The notes beneath the pieces are model-generated. The model was given only the letters and a program-made list of their open reading frames with translations, was not told where the DNA came from and did not search any database. From the NCBI GenBank assembly GCA_037178625.1, contig CM074127.1, positions 2,666,001 to 2,730,000 on the forward strand: a stretch of 64,000 bases of DNA, read 5' to 3'. This document shows positions 9,965 to 19,372 of the stretch, in pieces. Origin of the DNA: Skeletonema tropicum (Eukaryota > Bacillariophyta > Thalassiosirophyceae > Thalassiosirales > Thalassiosiraceae). Each line of letters begins with the position of its first letter. Position 1 is the stretch's first letter. A program made the position numbers and the translations under genes.

Positions 9965-11070
9965 CTATCCCTTTATTCCTAATATACCACCAGATGGCTC
10001 CCATAACTTGTCCCGTGTGGGAAGAAATCCTGCCTCCACATCTCCCTTCGGAACAAAAATGGAATCTATCTGCAAACTGTACGCCAATTCATATCCCCTA
10101 CGGAACATGTCACCCTTCAATTTTTCTTGAACAGGACCACTCATATGCTCAACTTCAATTTGCAACGATGTGAAGGTAATGTTTCCCCAATCAATCGTGT
10201 CCAGCACGGGCAATTCGGCCCCTTCCACGTCCAGAACGAACAAATCAATATGATGCTTTGTGTCATTATGGGCATACTGGTTCAAAATTTCTGCCAGAGG
10301 GGCGCAAGATATTTGCTCCCAATGTTTTCCATCATTAGGAAGTTTACCATCCTCTGGGAGCGGGCGAATGAACATCCCCCCACCGCGATGTGGCGGCAGT
10401 CCACCGACCATCATGTCATCCGTCCGTTCCTTAGTTAGACACATGGGCACGAGGGTGCAGGAACGATGATTCTGTAGGTCGGCATGATACCGCCTCTGAG
10501 GCTCGACGCATAAACCGTCCCATCCCAAACACTTGTCATAAAAGTAAGTTGAGCTAATCGTCTTGTAGTCGTTGGCGCCGGCTTCCACATAATAACCCTT
10601 CGTGGACGATCGAACGTGCCTCTCGAAGAATAAGTTTCGTGCCAAGAAGACATCCTGACTGAACTGCGCTCCGCCCTTCAGCGTTGGAGATTTCCAAAAG
10701 GTCCCTTCAATTAGTGCACGGGTGCACCAATCCTGTTCGTTGGGGTCTGCCGCGCGAAAATGGTTTTGGATCCATTCCGTCTGTTCAGCGATGGACAGAG
10801 GACCCAAAGTTGAATGATTGGTTGAGGGAGTTCGGCTGTTACATCAGAGGCCTCCGGAATTCCGAAGCTTTCCAATTCCGAAGCCTTTGCATTTTGATCT
10901 GGGACACGCACTAGTAGTAGACAGCAGGCCAAGAGAAGCAAAGCCACGATGTGTGGATAGCGCCGCATGTCGAACACAAGGCCCATCGGTCTTCGTCTCA
11001 GGGGGGATTCGCGGGAGGGAAGGTTGGTCCGCGGCGTTGAAGCAGCACGTTGGTTCCTTCTTATCATCAT
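9965..11070 (-). CDS. type II membrane FkbM-family methyltransferase
   Basis: The C-terminal 270 residues form an FkbM-type SAM methyltransferase domain: KGYYVEAGANDYKTISSTYF, then WDGLCVEPQRRYHADL and HIDLFVLDVEGAELPVLDTI. FkbM enzymes commonly methylate sugar hydroxyls. The domain frame has no ATG of its own. The overlapping upstream frame, starting at the ATG at 11070, encodes a basic tail and one membrane anchor (VALLLLACCLLLV), fitting a Golgi type II enzyme. A 62-bp intron at 10842-10781 (donor GTAACA, acceptor GAACAG) joins the frames in phase and gives 347 residues. That intron is short and its donor weak, so a 1-base sequencing or genuine frameshift is an alternative. The domain is confident; the exon structure is not. 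Confidence 0.72.
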
Positions 11071-11191
11071 CGTGGCAGGGACTCGGATCGGGTAGGGATA
11101 CTTCTGATCCAACCTGAGCAATGGAGCGCGCGGAGAGTGTGCCCTGACTCCTATCCCTGAGCTCTCTCTCTCAGAGAGAATAGGTACTCCT

Positions 11192-13566
11192 AAGCCGGCC
11201 AGCTTTGTATGCAGAAATACGTCGAATATGACAGATCGTATGCAGGATATGACATACTATTTCCAAATCCTAGATCCAATCCCTCGCGTAAATCTGTCAA
11301 AATTCGAGTATTTGTACTTGTACTTTGGAAAAAGTATGTCAGAAAAAAGCGAGAATGCATACGAAAGCATCTCACACGAGGATTGCGCTACAAAGCTAGG
11401 AAACACACATAAACTGATGAGCCCTACTATGGTAGATACCTCCTACTACTGCCCTTCGACGAACAGTACGGAGTACGGCCATCACTTCTATCACATGCCA
11501 TCCCTCCCCCGCTCATCAATATCTCCTCGTCACCCCCCTTCTGCATCTCTGCATCCTGCATAGAGCGGCGCAGCAGTGAAATAATAAATAATCCCTGCGT
11601 CGACCATTGACACAAACAAACCCCCGCCGGCGACACTCTCCATCACCGCCGACCGCCGTCATCTGTATTGTTAATCATGGTGCGGAGCAACCATGGGTCT
11701 TCCTTTGAACCTAGAAAGAAGAGGAAAAGCAACGACGCCAGTAGCAGCAGTGATGATGACAGCCGCAGCGAAGAGGCAAAGCAACCAGCAAAACTGAAAG
11801 ACCAACACGCCGATGCTGTGGAGACAACAAACTCATTCACTGTTCAATGCATGCCAGATTATCGTCGGCGTGTTAAGAAAGTGCAGGAATATTTGCAGAC
11901 GGAGTACCCTGATGTTTATAATGAAGTTGTGTACGAACTCACCTCCGAGGAGAAAGCAGACAAAACTCGTCACTATCACAACGCGACGCATAGTTTCTTC
12001 TACGATCAATTTCCCACCAAATTTCTTCAATCCTTCTTGAGCAACCAATGGAAAGATGAAGAGAAGGAGATTCGTTACACATACGATCATTTGCGCAAAT
12101 ACCACGATGCCGTCCTCAAGTGCGCGGAGTTCTCCCCTTACGATTTACCACGCAGCTATCGGACTCAAATGACGCCGTATCTGGATAATCTCAAAAAGCA
12201 ATTGACAGAGGCAAAAAGCGATGGCAAGGTATCAGAACAGGATGCAGATCCAATATGTTTTGGTTTGTATGAGCAGCTTTGCCAATGGGCTGTAATGACA
12301 GGACGGATATTTGTCTGGATCTTTTTGGTGTTGCAGTGGAATTTGATAGCAAGGGCTTGTAACATAGATTCGTTAAGCTTTCAAAATTTTTGGGCGGATG
12401 GTGATTGTGTGAAGTTCAAGTATGACCTCAACAAAAAAGATAGGAAAGGAGAAAAAACTACTGAAAGCACTGCTATGCAAATCCGAAGAAGCAATACATC
12501 TGCTTATTCTTAGCTAGGGATCCGCGACGAAATACGTGACGCAATGAAGCTTCTACGCAAATATCGCCGTGATGTTGAGTGGCTGAAGGACAATTTAGCG
12601 GGAATAGTGAAGAATGCAATGGAAGAACGAGCGACTGAAAATGGGAACATCACCGCAACTTTCGTGGCGGAAACAGTTGCTGCTGCTACTGCAACAGCGA
12701 CTGCGCCGATTGCGCAAAAAATGGTGGAAATGGAGGAACGGATTATGGCTCGCATTGGGGCATCTTCTTCAGTTCATACCAATGGCGGTGTGCCAGCTTC
12801 CGCTTCCTTGCCTGAGAGACTGGAGGCACGCCTCTATCCTTCTTACACGTATCAAGATCCTCATGCAGCGGCAAGTAAGAAGCATCAGTCGGATTGGCTT
12901 GTTCCGTCAGGCTTTGAGATGCCATCAGCAGATTTATATTCTGGGTGGACAAGATGGCTGCAGGGGTTTCCTTCCTATGCTATTCTAGATGGCAATGGCG
13001 AACAGATTAATGCACCAGTCAGGCCTTTCCGCCTGATGAAGAAATGCAACTTGCCACGCAGGTTGAGGAGATCCTACGACAATAATTGGAAGCCAATCAT
13101 GGAATTGATGGAGAAAGAAGTTGAAGACGAGATTCGCACTCGTCACGTCCATGATATGGACTTTGAGTTCTTTAGAAGCACTTATGACAAAGCTCTGAAA
13201 GCTATCCAGGAGGAGTATCCAGAATTTGCAAGTCCGAAGAGTACCTGGAAAGTGTCAACTTACTGTAGGAAGTTGAGAGAGATAAATGTCTCGCGTAAGA
13301 AGGAGGAAGACATGAATATGGTGTAGCTTAATTTCATTAATTATTTGTTACGTTGTTCCAATACATACACGTCCGTCAAGTTGTGTGATAATGTTGATTG
13401 TGCGTGTTTGTGAGGATGTTGGATGGAGGTTTCGGATCTTGGCTGTACTTGGCTGCCCACGCGACGAACTTGCCCACGTCCAGGAACCCGTTCGCTGGGC
13501 ACATAGTAGTTTTATGCCCTTATTCTTAACCCTGCATACTTCTGCATACTTTTTCCACTAGCAATA
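11192..13566 (+). mobile_element. Crypton-like element, copy 1
   Basis: This 2375-bp unit is repeated immediately downstream with apparently one base of difference (a G at about 11246 is missing in copy 2). It starts AAGCCGGCCAGC and ends GCAATA, with AAG again at the next junction. It has about 485 bp of leader, a disrupted tyrosine-recombinase gene, and a 240-bp tail. No terminal inverted repeats bound it, but TATGCAGAA and TATGCAGG occur near the left end and their reverse complements near the right end. Short direct repeats at the ends without long inverted repeats fit Cryptons, DNA transposons mobilised by tyrosine recombinases. Confidence 0.75.
11677..13326 (+). pseudogene. disrupted Crypton tyrosine recombinase, copy 1
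   Basis: The first part (11677-12513) encodes an acidic, Ser-rich N-terminus, an N-terminal helical domain, and a tyrosine-recombinase-like segment with LQWNLIARACNI and a following KKDRKGEK strand. The Arg there is a likely first catalytic residue. Just afterwards the family-like sequence KHCYANP, then YICLFLA, continues in another frame, consistent with one lost base in an A run near 12465. The original frame ends in TAG at 12511. The frame reopens from 12514, without the HxxR and Tyr catalytic motifs, and continues to 13326 with an Ala/Glu coiled coil and a GCR1_C-like C-terminal DNA-binding segment (LYSGWTRWLQGF). The product cannot be an active recombinase as it stands. Confidence 0.7.
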
Positions 13567-15943
13567 AAGCCGGCCAGCTTTGTATGCAGAAATACGTCGA
13601 ATATGACAGATCGTATGCAGATATGACATACTATTTCCAAATCCTAGATCCAATCCCTCGCGTAAATCTGTCAAAATTCGAGTATTTGTACTTGTACTTT
13701 GGAAAAAGTATGTCAGAAAAAAGCGAGAATGCATACGAAAGCATCTCACACGAGGATTGCGCTACAAAGCTAGGAAACACACATAAACTGATGAGCCCTA
13801 CTATGGTAGATACCTCCTACTACTGCCCTTCGACGAACAGTACGGAGTACGGCCATCACTTCTATCACATGCCATCCCTCCCCCGCTCATCAATATCTCC
13901 TCGTCACCCCCCTTCTGCATCTCTGCATCCTGCATAGAGCGGCGCAGCAGTGAAATAATAAATAATCCCTGCGTCGACCATTGACACAAACAAACCCCCG
14001 CCGGCGACACTCTCCATCACCGCCGACCGCCGTCATCTGTATTGTTAATCATGGTGCGGAGCAACCATGGGTCTTCCTTTGAACCTAGAAAGAAGAGGAA
14101 AAGCAACGACGCCAGTAGCAGCAGTGATGATGACAGCCGCAGCGAAGAGGCAAAGCAACCAGCAAAACTGAAAGACCAACACGCCGATGCTGTGGAGACA
14201 ACAAACTCATTCACTGTTCAATGCATGCCAGATTATCGTCGGCGTGTTAAGAAAGTGCAGGAATATTTGCAGACGGAGTACCCTGATGTTTATAATGAAG
14301 TTGTGTACGAACTCACCTCCGAGGAGAAAGCAGACAAAACTCGTCACTATCACAACGCGACGCATAGTTTCTTCTACGATCAATTTCCCACCAAATTTCT
14401 TCAATCCTTCTTGAGCAACCAATGGAAAGATGAAGAGAAGGAGATTCGTTACACATACGATCATTTGCGCAAATACCACGATGCCGTCCTCAAGTGCGCG
14501 GAGTTCTCCCCTTACGATTTACCACGCAGCTATCGGACTCAAATGACGCCGTATCTGGATAATCTCAAAAAGCAATTGACAGAGGCAAAAAGCGATGGCA
14601 AGGTATCAGAACAGGATGCAGATCCAATATGTTTTGGTTTGTATGAGCAGCTTTGCCAATGGGCTGTAATGACAGGACGGATATTTGTCTGGATCTTTTT
14701 GGTGTTGCAGTGGAATTTGATAGCAAGGGCTTGTAACATAGATTCGTTAAGCTTTCAAAATTTTTGGGCGGATGGTGATTGTGTGAAGTTCAAGTATGAC
14801 CTCAACAAAAAAGATAGGAAAGGAGAAAAAACTACTGAAAGCACTGCTATGCAAATCCGAAGAAGCAATACATCTGCTTATTCTTAGCTAGGGATCCGCG
14901 ACGAAATACGTGACGCAATGAAGCTTCTACGCAAATATCGCCGTGATGTTGAGTGGCTGAAGGACAATTTAGCGGGAATAGTGAAGAATGCAATGGAAGA
15001 ACGAGCGACTGAAAATGGGAACATCACCGCAACTTTCGTGGCGGAAACAGTTGCTGCTGCTACTGCAACAGCGACTGCGCCGATTGCGCAAAAAATGGTG
15101 GAAATGGAGGAACGGATTATGGCTCGCATTGGGGCATCTTCTTCAGTTCATACCAATGGCGGTGTGCCAGCTTCCGCTTCCTTGCCTGAGAGACTGGAGG
15201 CACGCCTCTATCCTTCTTACACGTATCAAGATCCTCATGCAGCGGCAAGTAAGAAGCATCAGTCGGATTGGCTTGTTCCGTCAGGCTTTGAGATGCCATC
15301 AGCAGATTTATATTCTGGGTGGACAAGATGGCTGCAGGGGTTTCCTTCCTATGCTATTCTAGATGGCAATGGCGAACAGATTAATGCACCAGTCAGGCCT
15401 TTCCGCCTGATGAAGAAATGCAACTTGCCACGCAGGTTGAGGAGATCCTACGACAATAATTGGAAGCCAATCATGGAATTGATGGAGAAAGAAGTTGAAG
15501 ACGAGATTCGCACTCGTCACGTCCATGATATGGACTTTGAGTTCTTTAGAAGCACTTATGACAAAGCTCTGAAAGCTATCCAGGAGGAGTATCCAGAATT
15601 TGCAAGTCCGAAGAGTACCTGGAAAGTGTCAACTTACTGTAGGAAGTTGAGAGAGATAAATGTCTCGCGTAAGAAGGAGGAAGACATGAATATGGTGTAG
15701 CTTAATTTCATTAATTATTTGTTACGTTGTTCCAATACATACACGTCCGTCAAGTTGTGTGATAATGTTGATTGTGCGTGTTTGTGAGGATGTTGGATGG
15801 AGGTTTCGGATCTTGGCTGTACTTGGCTGCCCACGCGACGAACTTGCCCACGTCCAGGAACCCGTTCGCTGGGCACATAGTAGTTTTATGCCCTTATTCT
15901 TAACCCTGCATACTTCTGCATACTTTTTCCACTAGCAATAAAG
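13567..15943 (+). mobile_element. Crypton-like element, copy 2
   Basis: This 2374-bp unit directly follows copy 1 in the same orientation, sharing the central AAG. After its last base the AAG recurs at 15941-15943 and unrelated genomic sequence begins (TATTAAGGCGG). Left, middle and right junctions therefore all hold AAG. The two copies have the same frameshift and deletion, so they come from one already-defective parent. A circular dimer, a second insertion at the same core, or unequal exchange would all give this layout. Confidence 0.75.
14051..15700 (+). pseudogene. disrupted Crypton tyrosine recombinase, copy 2
   Basis: This region is the same as copy 1 in content: an N-terminal fragment from the ATG at 14051 to the stop at 14887, then a same-frame fragment to 15700 with the GCR1_C-like end. 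The stop, the frameshift near 14839 and the missing catalytic HxxR/Tyr part are all shared. I see no coding differences from copy 1, so neither copy supplies the missing recombinase. Any movement would need an enzyme from elsewhere. Confidence 0.7.
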
Positions 15944-16350
15944 TATTAAGGCGGTTATGATGCTTATTTTCGTACTATTCCTCCGTAAGTAGAAGTAGTC
16001 GAGTCAAATCTATCTCCACTCTGAAATCTCAAAAACCACGATGGCCACCATGTTATGTATTCCACTGCACTCCTACACAGTGGTAACTCCGCGAAAAGAT
16101 TTTTTGGCAATGGCGAGCGGTGAGCGTTAGTTACCTGGAACCTGTTACAACAACTTGATGTTACCATGTTACATGTGTGTGGGAGTACATATATTGTACA
16201 TATTATGTCGGCCAGCAGCCATCCAGTCGGCAGACTTGAGCAACCAAGAGCAAGCAGCAAGCAGCAAGCCAACGCAAGCAGCGGTGCCTACTGGCTACTG
16301 TCTACTGTCTACTGTTGCCCAACGCTTCGCTCCTATCTTGTTGGTGCAGC
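15944..16350. other. intergenic region upstream of hydrolase gene
   Basis: These 407 bp lie between the Crypton pair and the next gene. They hold the second dispersed-repeat copy (16099-16182) and an AGCAAGC-rich stretch near 16245-16285. A plus-strand frame continues from 16315 but its first ATG is at 16351. No other gene is supported. Confidence 0.5.
16099..16182 (+). repeat. dispersed repeat, copy B
   Basis: It matches 9431-9500 in the words GAGCGGTGAGCGTTA and AACTTGATGTTACCATGTTAC, with short insertions between them. It lies about 170 bp upstream of the dienelactone hydrolase start, in the same orientation as that gene, whereas copy A is opposite to its neighbour HYPK. Confidence 0.7.
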
Positions 16351-17451
16351 ATGTGTAAATCCTTCCTTAGTCTGAGTATCATAAGCCGAATATTATTGCG
16401 GAGTCATCCGATAGACGCGTTGCTTCCGCCTACCAGTACAACGATTAGTTTCTCACAGAGAAGGATGGCCGCATCGTTAACTTCTGTTTGGGGAGCAGGA
16501 ACTGAGATTCTTTCATTGGCTCCATCGGATCTATCAAAACTGAGTAGCACTGGTCCTCAACTTGCAAAGGATGTTGATTATGCCAAAGCTATTCTAAAAG
16601 CATGGACATCTGAAGCCGAAGAAAGAACAGCAAAACAAACGTCAGCGTGCAGTAATATTCTGTACAAGTGCAATAACAAAGATGAAACGTCTCTGCACGG
16701 TTGCTTATATCGAAGGTCGCAACTTATAGAAAACAATGTATCCGCGATACCAGGCTTGATTCTGTTTCACACAGGAGCGGGACCACAAGATATGTTCCTT
16801 CGTTGGAAAGCGGACTCTCTTGTAAATGATGAGGAACTCTTCCCAAACGGGTGCGTTGTGTTGATTGCTGACATAATAGGCGATGGAGAGGGATGGGCAT
16901 GGACTGATAGATCAAGGTATGAAACAGTTAGAAAATCTATATTAATTGCTGATGAAGAAGGGGAGAGGAATGAATTAAGGTGCCGGATCCAGGCGGCGAT
17001 TCACACGTTATCTGCTCAGCCTGGTGTTGATCCTGGGCAAATCGCTGCTCTCGGGTTTTGCATGGGTGGACATCCAATCTTGGAATTAGCAAGAATGAAC
17101 GTACCATCTGTAAAGGTATTGATTACGTATCATGGCGTTTTTGATGGTGTAGATAGGCTGAGCCATGTGAGTAATAGTGACAACAAAAGTAGCAGACCAA
17201 ACGTTCTAGTTTGTACCGGAGAAGATGACCCTTTCGTTGGAAAAGAAGATCTTGCCTTGGCAACGGCCATGTTTAATGACATTGGGTGTAACTGTCGTGT
17301 AATGAAATTTGAGAAAACACGGCACGGCTTCACCAATCCAGCACAAGACTACAATCCGAGTGATGCATTTGCATTTAATGAAGATTCGTACTCAAAATCA
17401 TGGACAGCTACACGAGATTTATTGAAGAAGGCATTTCAGCTGAACAAGTAG
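16351..17451 (+). CDS. dienelactone hydrolase-family alpha/beta hydrolase
   Basis: The protein has 366 residues from the ATG at 16351. The DLH family uses a Cys-Asp-His triad to open lactones or hydrolyse related esters. The nucleophile elbow is GFCMGGHP, the Asp lies in CTGEDDPFV, and the His in TRHGFTNPAQ. A strand with GLILFHTGAGPQDMF precedes them. The N-terminal 40 residues have a hydrophobic, signal-like run (FLSLSIISRILL), so secretion or organelle entry is possible; a second ATG further in (MAASL) could give a cytosolic form. The gene converges on a coiled-coil gene with 78 bp between stops. The natural substrate is unknown. Confidence 0.85.
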   Translation: MCKSFLSLSIISRILLRSHPIDALLPPTSTTISFSQRRMAASLTSVWGAGTEILSLAPSDLSKLSSTGPQLAKDVDYAKAILKAWTSEAEERTAKQTSACSNILYKCNNKDETSLHGCLYRRSQLIENNVSAIPGLILFHTGAGPQDMFLRWKADSLVNDEELFPNGCVVLIADIIGDGEGWAWTDRSRYETVRKSILIADEEGERNELRCRIQAAIHTLSAQPGVDPGQIAALGFCMGGHPILELARMNVPSVKVLITYHGVFDGVDRLSHVSNSDNKSSRPNVLVCTGEDDPFVGKEDLALATAMFNDIGCNCRVMKFEKTRHGFTNPAQDYNPSDAFAFNEDSYSKSWTATRDLLKKAFQLNK

Positions 17452-17529
17452 GACTAATGAAGTGACGCTCTTAAATAGTCGATCTTGCGAGACAACAATT
17501 TTGCCTTGGTTTACTTAGTTTGGAGTGCT

Positions 17530-19179
17530 TCAGCTAAGATTACTGAAACCACGATGCACGACGTGATCCAACATATCTTCTTCTTCTTCATCCACGGGCT
17601 CTTGCTTTGTACTGCAATGCGAACAGCTCGCAGGCGCAACGATAGTGCTTCTCAAACTTTCTACAAGGGCTCTCATTTCCTTCACTTGATTCCTTCTCCC
17701 CACTAACTCAGTGAGTCTGGAGGAACAGTCATCACGTTCTTGCCTTGTTTTGCTTAGCTCCAATTGAAGCATGTTCATTTTTGAGCTCAACTCAAATATT
17801 TCCTTGTCTTTTGTTTTGATTGCAGAAACTATGCATGAAGAGGTGTTCTTCTTCGTTTGGGCTACAAATTCGTTAAATAGGCGCTGATTGGATTGGTTCT
17901 TCTTTGTGAGGTGTTGGTTCTTTTCTTCCTCTATTGCAAGAGCATCGCCTGTTTGCTTGAGAGCTGACTGCAACTTACGGCACTTGCTTGCAAGAGCGAT
18001 TGAATTCTTTAGCAAGGATTTCCTTCCTGTGAGTGTGTGTCCTGCATCACTAGCCTCTCCGCATTCGTCATCATCCTCTATCAATAGGTCCTCATGCTGA
18101 TATATATCAAGCAATTCGCATTTTTGGCGTATGATCTCTTCAGATTTACTCCTTTCTATATCTGTTTGACGTTGTAGATTGGCGTATTCGTTGCGGAGTT
18201 GAGCAAGGGCGGTCTTTGTTTCCTTGTTCTCTTCCTTGAGCCGATTAGATTCTGCAACGGCTCGATCTTGGCATGCTCGGAGGGTATTGAATTCGTAGAC
18301 CTTCACTTTAAGCTCACTTCTTACATCAGAAAGCTGTCGCTCAAGCTCCTTGTTGATGTCCAGGTATTCGGCTTCTTTGGACTCTCGCTCATGTCGAAGA
18401 TCGCTGAGGTCCTGCTGCAACGACTTTGCTTGGTCAATCGCATGGTCACGGGCATCGCGCAACAGCATAGTCTCTCGTGTGAATGCTTCATTTTGATGCA
18501 TACGTGACGCTTCTATCTCCTTCTTACACTCTTCTCGGATGCGAGATATTTCCCTTTTCATATCTTCCTGTTCAGTAGCATTGCGTGAGATTGCGACGTC
18601 GTATTTGTGCTGGATACTTCTCAGCGAACACACATTTGTCTCACTTTCATGCTCAGCCTTTTCGGCTCTTTGGGAGAATGCAGTAGCTTCGTTTCGAGCG
18701 TTATCTAAATCCAGATTGAGGACAAGGATTTGATGCTGGAGTTCCTTTTCTCGTTTGCTAATTATATCATGCAACACTGTTTGCTGTGTCAACTGTGCCC
18801 TGAGTCCGTCTATTGTGGATTCGTAGTTCGTCGAAGATCGCTGAGCTTGGACATAGCGGCTGCACTTTTCCTTCAGCTCAAGATTTGCTGCCATCAATTG
18901 TCTGACTTTCGTTACTAAATTATCATAGGGGAGATCGGCAACAGCATCATGATTATCCTCACCATTTGTATTACTCTGGCATCCACTTGGTGATAGGGTG
19001 CGTGATTTTTCTCTGATGTCATTGTACAGATCAAGGCACAGGGATTCATCAAAGGAATCTGGCAGTGACAGCTGCGTCACATTGAGCTCAAAAGTTGACG
19101 CATCATCCGCTCTCTCAATCGGACTTGCCGATGCGGTGTGATTGTCTTGGTCGTACATCATATTATTCGGGTAGTCCAT
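17530..19179 (-). CDS. long coiled-coil protein
   Basis: This 549-residue protein has a short acidic head with several Ser and Thr. From about residue 90 to 520 it is almost continuous heptad-rich coiled coil, dense in Glu, Lys, Arg, Gln and Leu. There is an acidic break (IEDDDECGEASD) near residue 380 and a Cys pair (SCSHC) near the C-terminus. No catalytic or named domain is visible. It is divergent from another coiled-coil gene with 193 bp between the two start codons, so the two may share a promoter. Such proteins are often structural parts of centrosomes, cilia or the Golgi, but the role here is unknown. Confidence 0.8.
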   Translation of the reverse strand: MDYPNNMMYDQDNHTASASPIERADDASTFELNVTQLSLPDSFDESLCLDLYNDIREKSRTLSPSGCQSNTNGEDNHDAVADLPYDNLVTKVRQLMAANLELKEKCSRYVQAQRSSTNYESTIDGLRAQLTQQTVLHDIISKREKELQHQILVLNLDLDNARNEATAFSQRAEKAEHESETNVCSLRSIQHKYDVAISRNATEQEDMKREISRIREECKKEIEASRMHQNEAFTRETMLLRDARDHAIDQAKSLQQDLSDLRHERESKEAEYLDINKELERQLSDVRSELKVKVYEFNTLRACQDRAVAESNRLKEENKETKTALAQLRNEYANLQRQTDIERSKSEEIIRQKCELLDIYQHEDLLIEDDDECGEASDAGHTLTGRKSLLKNSIALASKCRKLQSALKQTGDALAIEEEKNQHLTKKNQSNQRLFNEFVAQTKKNTSSCIVSAIKTKDKEIFELSSKMNMLQLELSKTRQERDDCSSRLTELVGRRNQVKEMRALVESLRSTIVAPASCSHCSTKQEPVDEEEEDMLDHVVHRGFSNLS

Positions 19180-19372
19180 GAACAGCAGAAGAAGAAGTTG
19201 TTATGATAGTGGACAAAGATTGTGAAGGAGAGATGAATGGCCGAGAACAACAAAATGAAATTTAAAAAAGCGCAAGGCCAAGAGTTGGATTTCTTGGCTG
19301 TAAATCGACATAATCGAGTGCCCATGATCGATCGACGAAGAGACTCGATTCGATTGTTCGCAAAAGACAATC

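Noticed and set aside
9841..10130. Short plus-strand frames opposite the FkbM 3' end
   Set aside because: They are shadows of the FkbM coding sequence.
11228..11563. 111-codon frame in the Crypton leader, present in both copies
   Set aside because: The two copies are virtually identical, so conservation tells nothing; no domain is seen.
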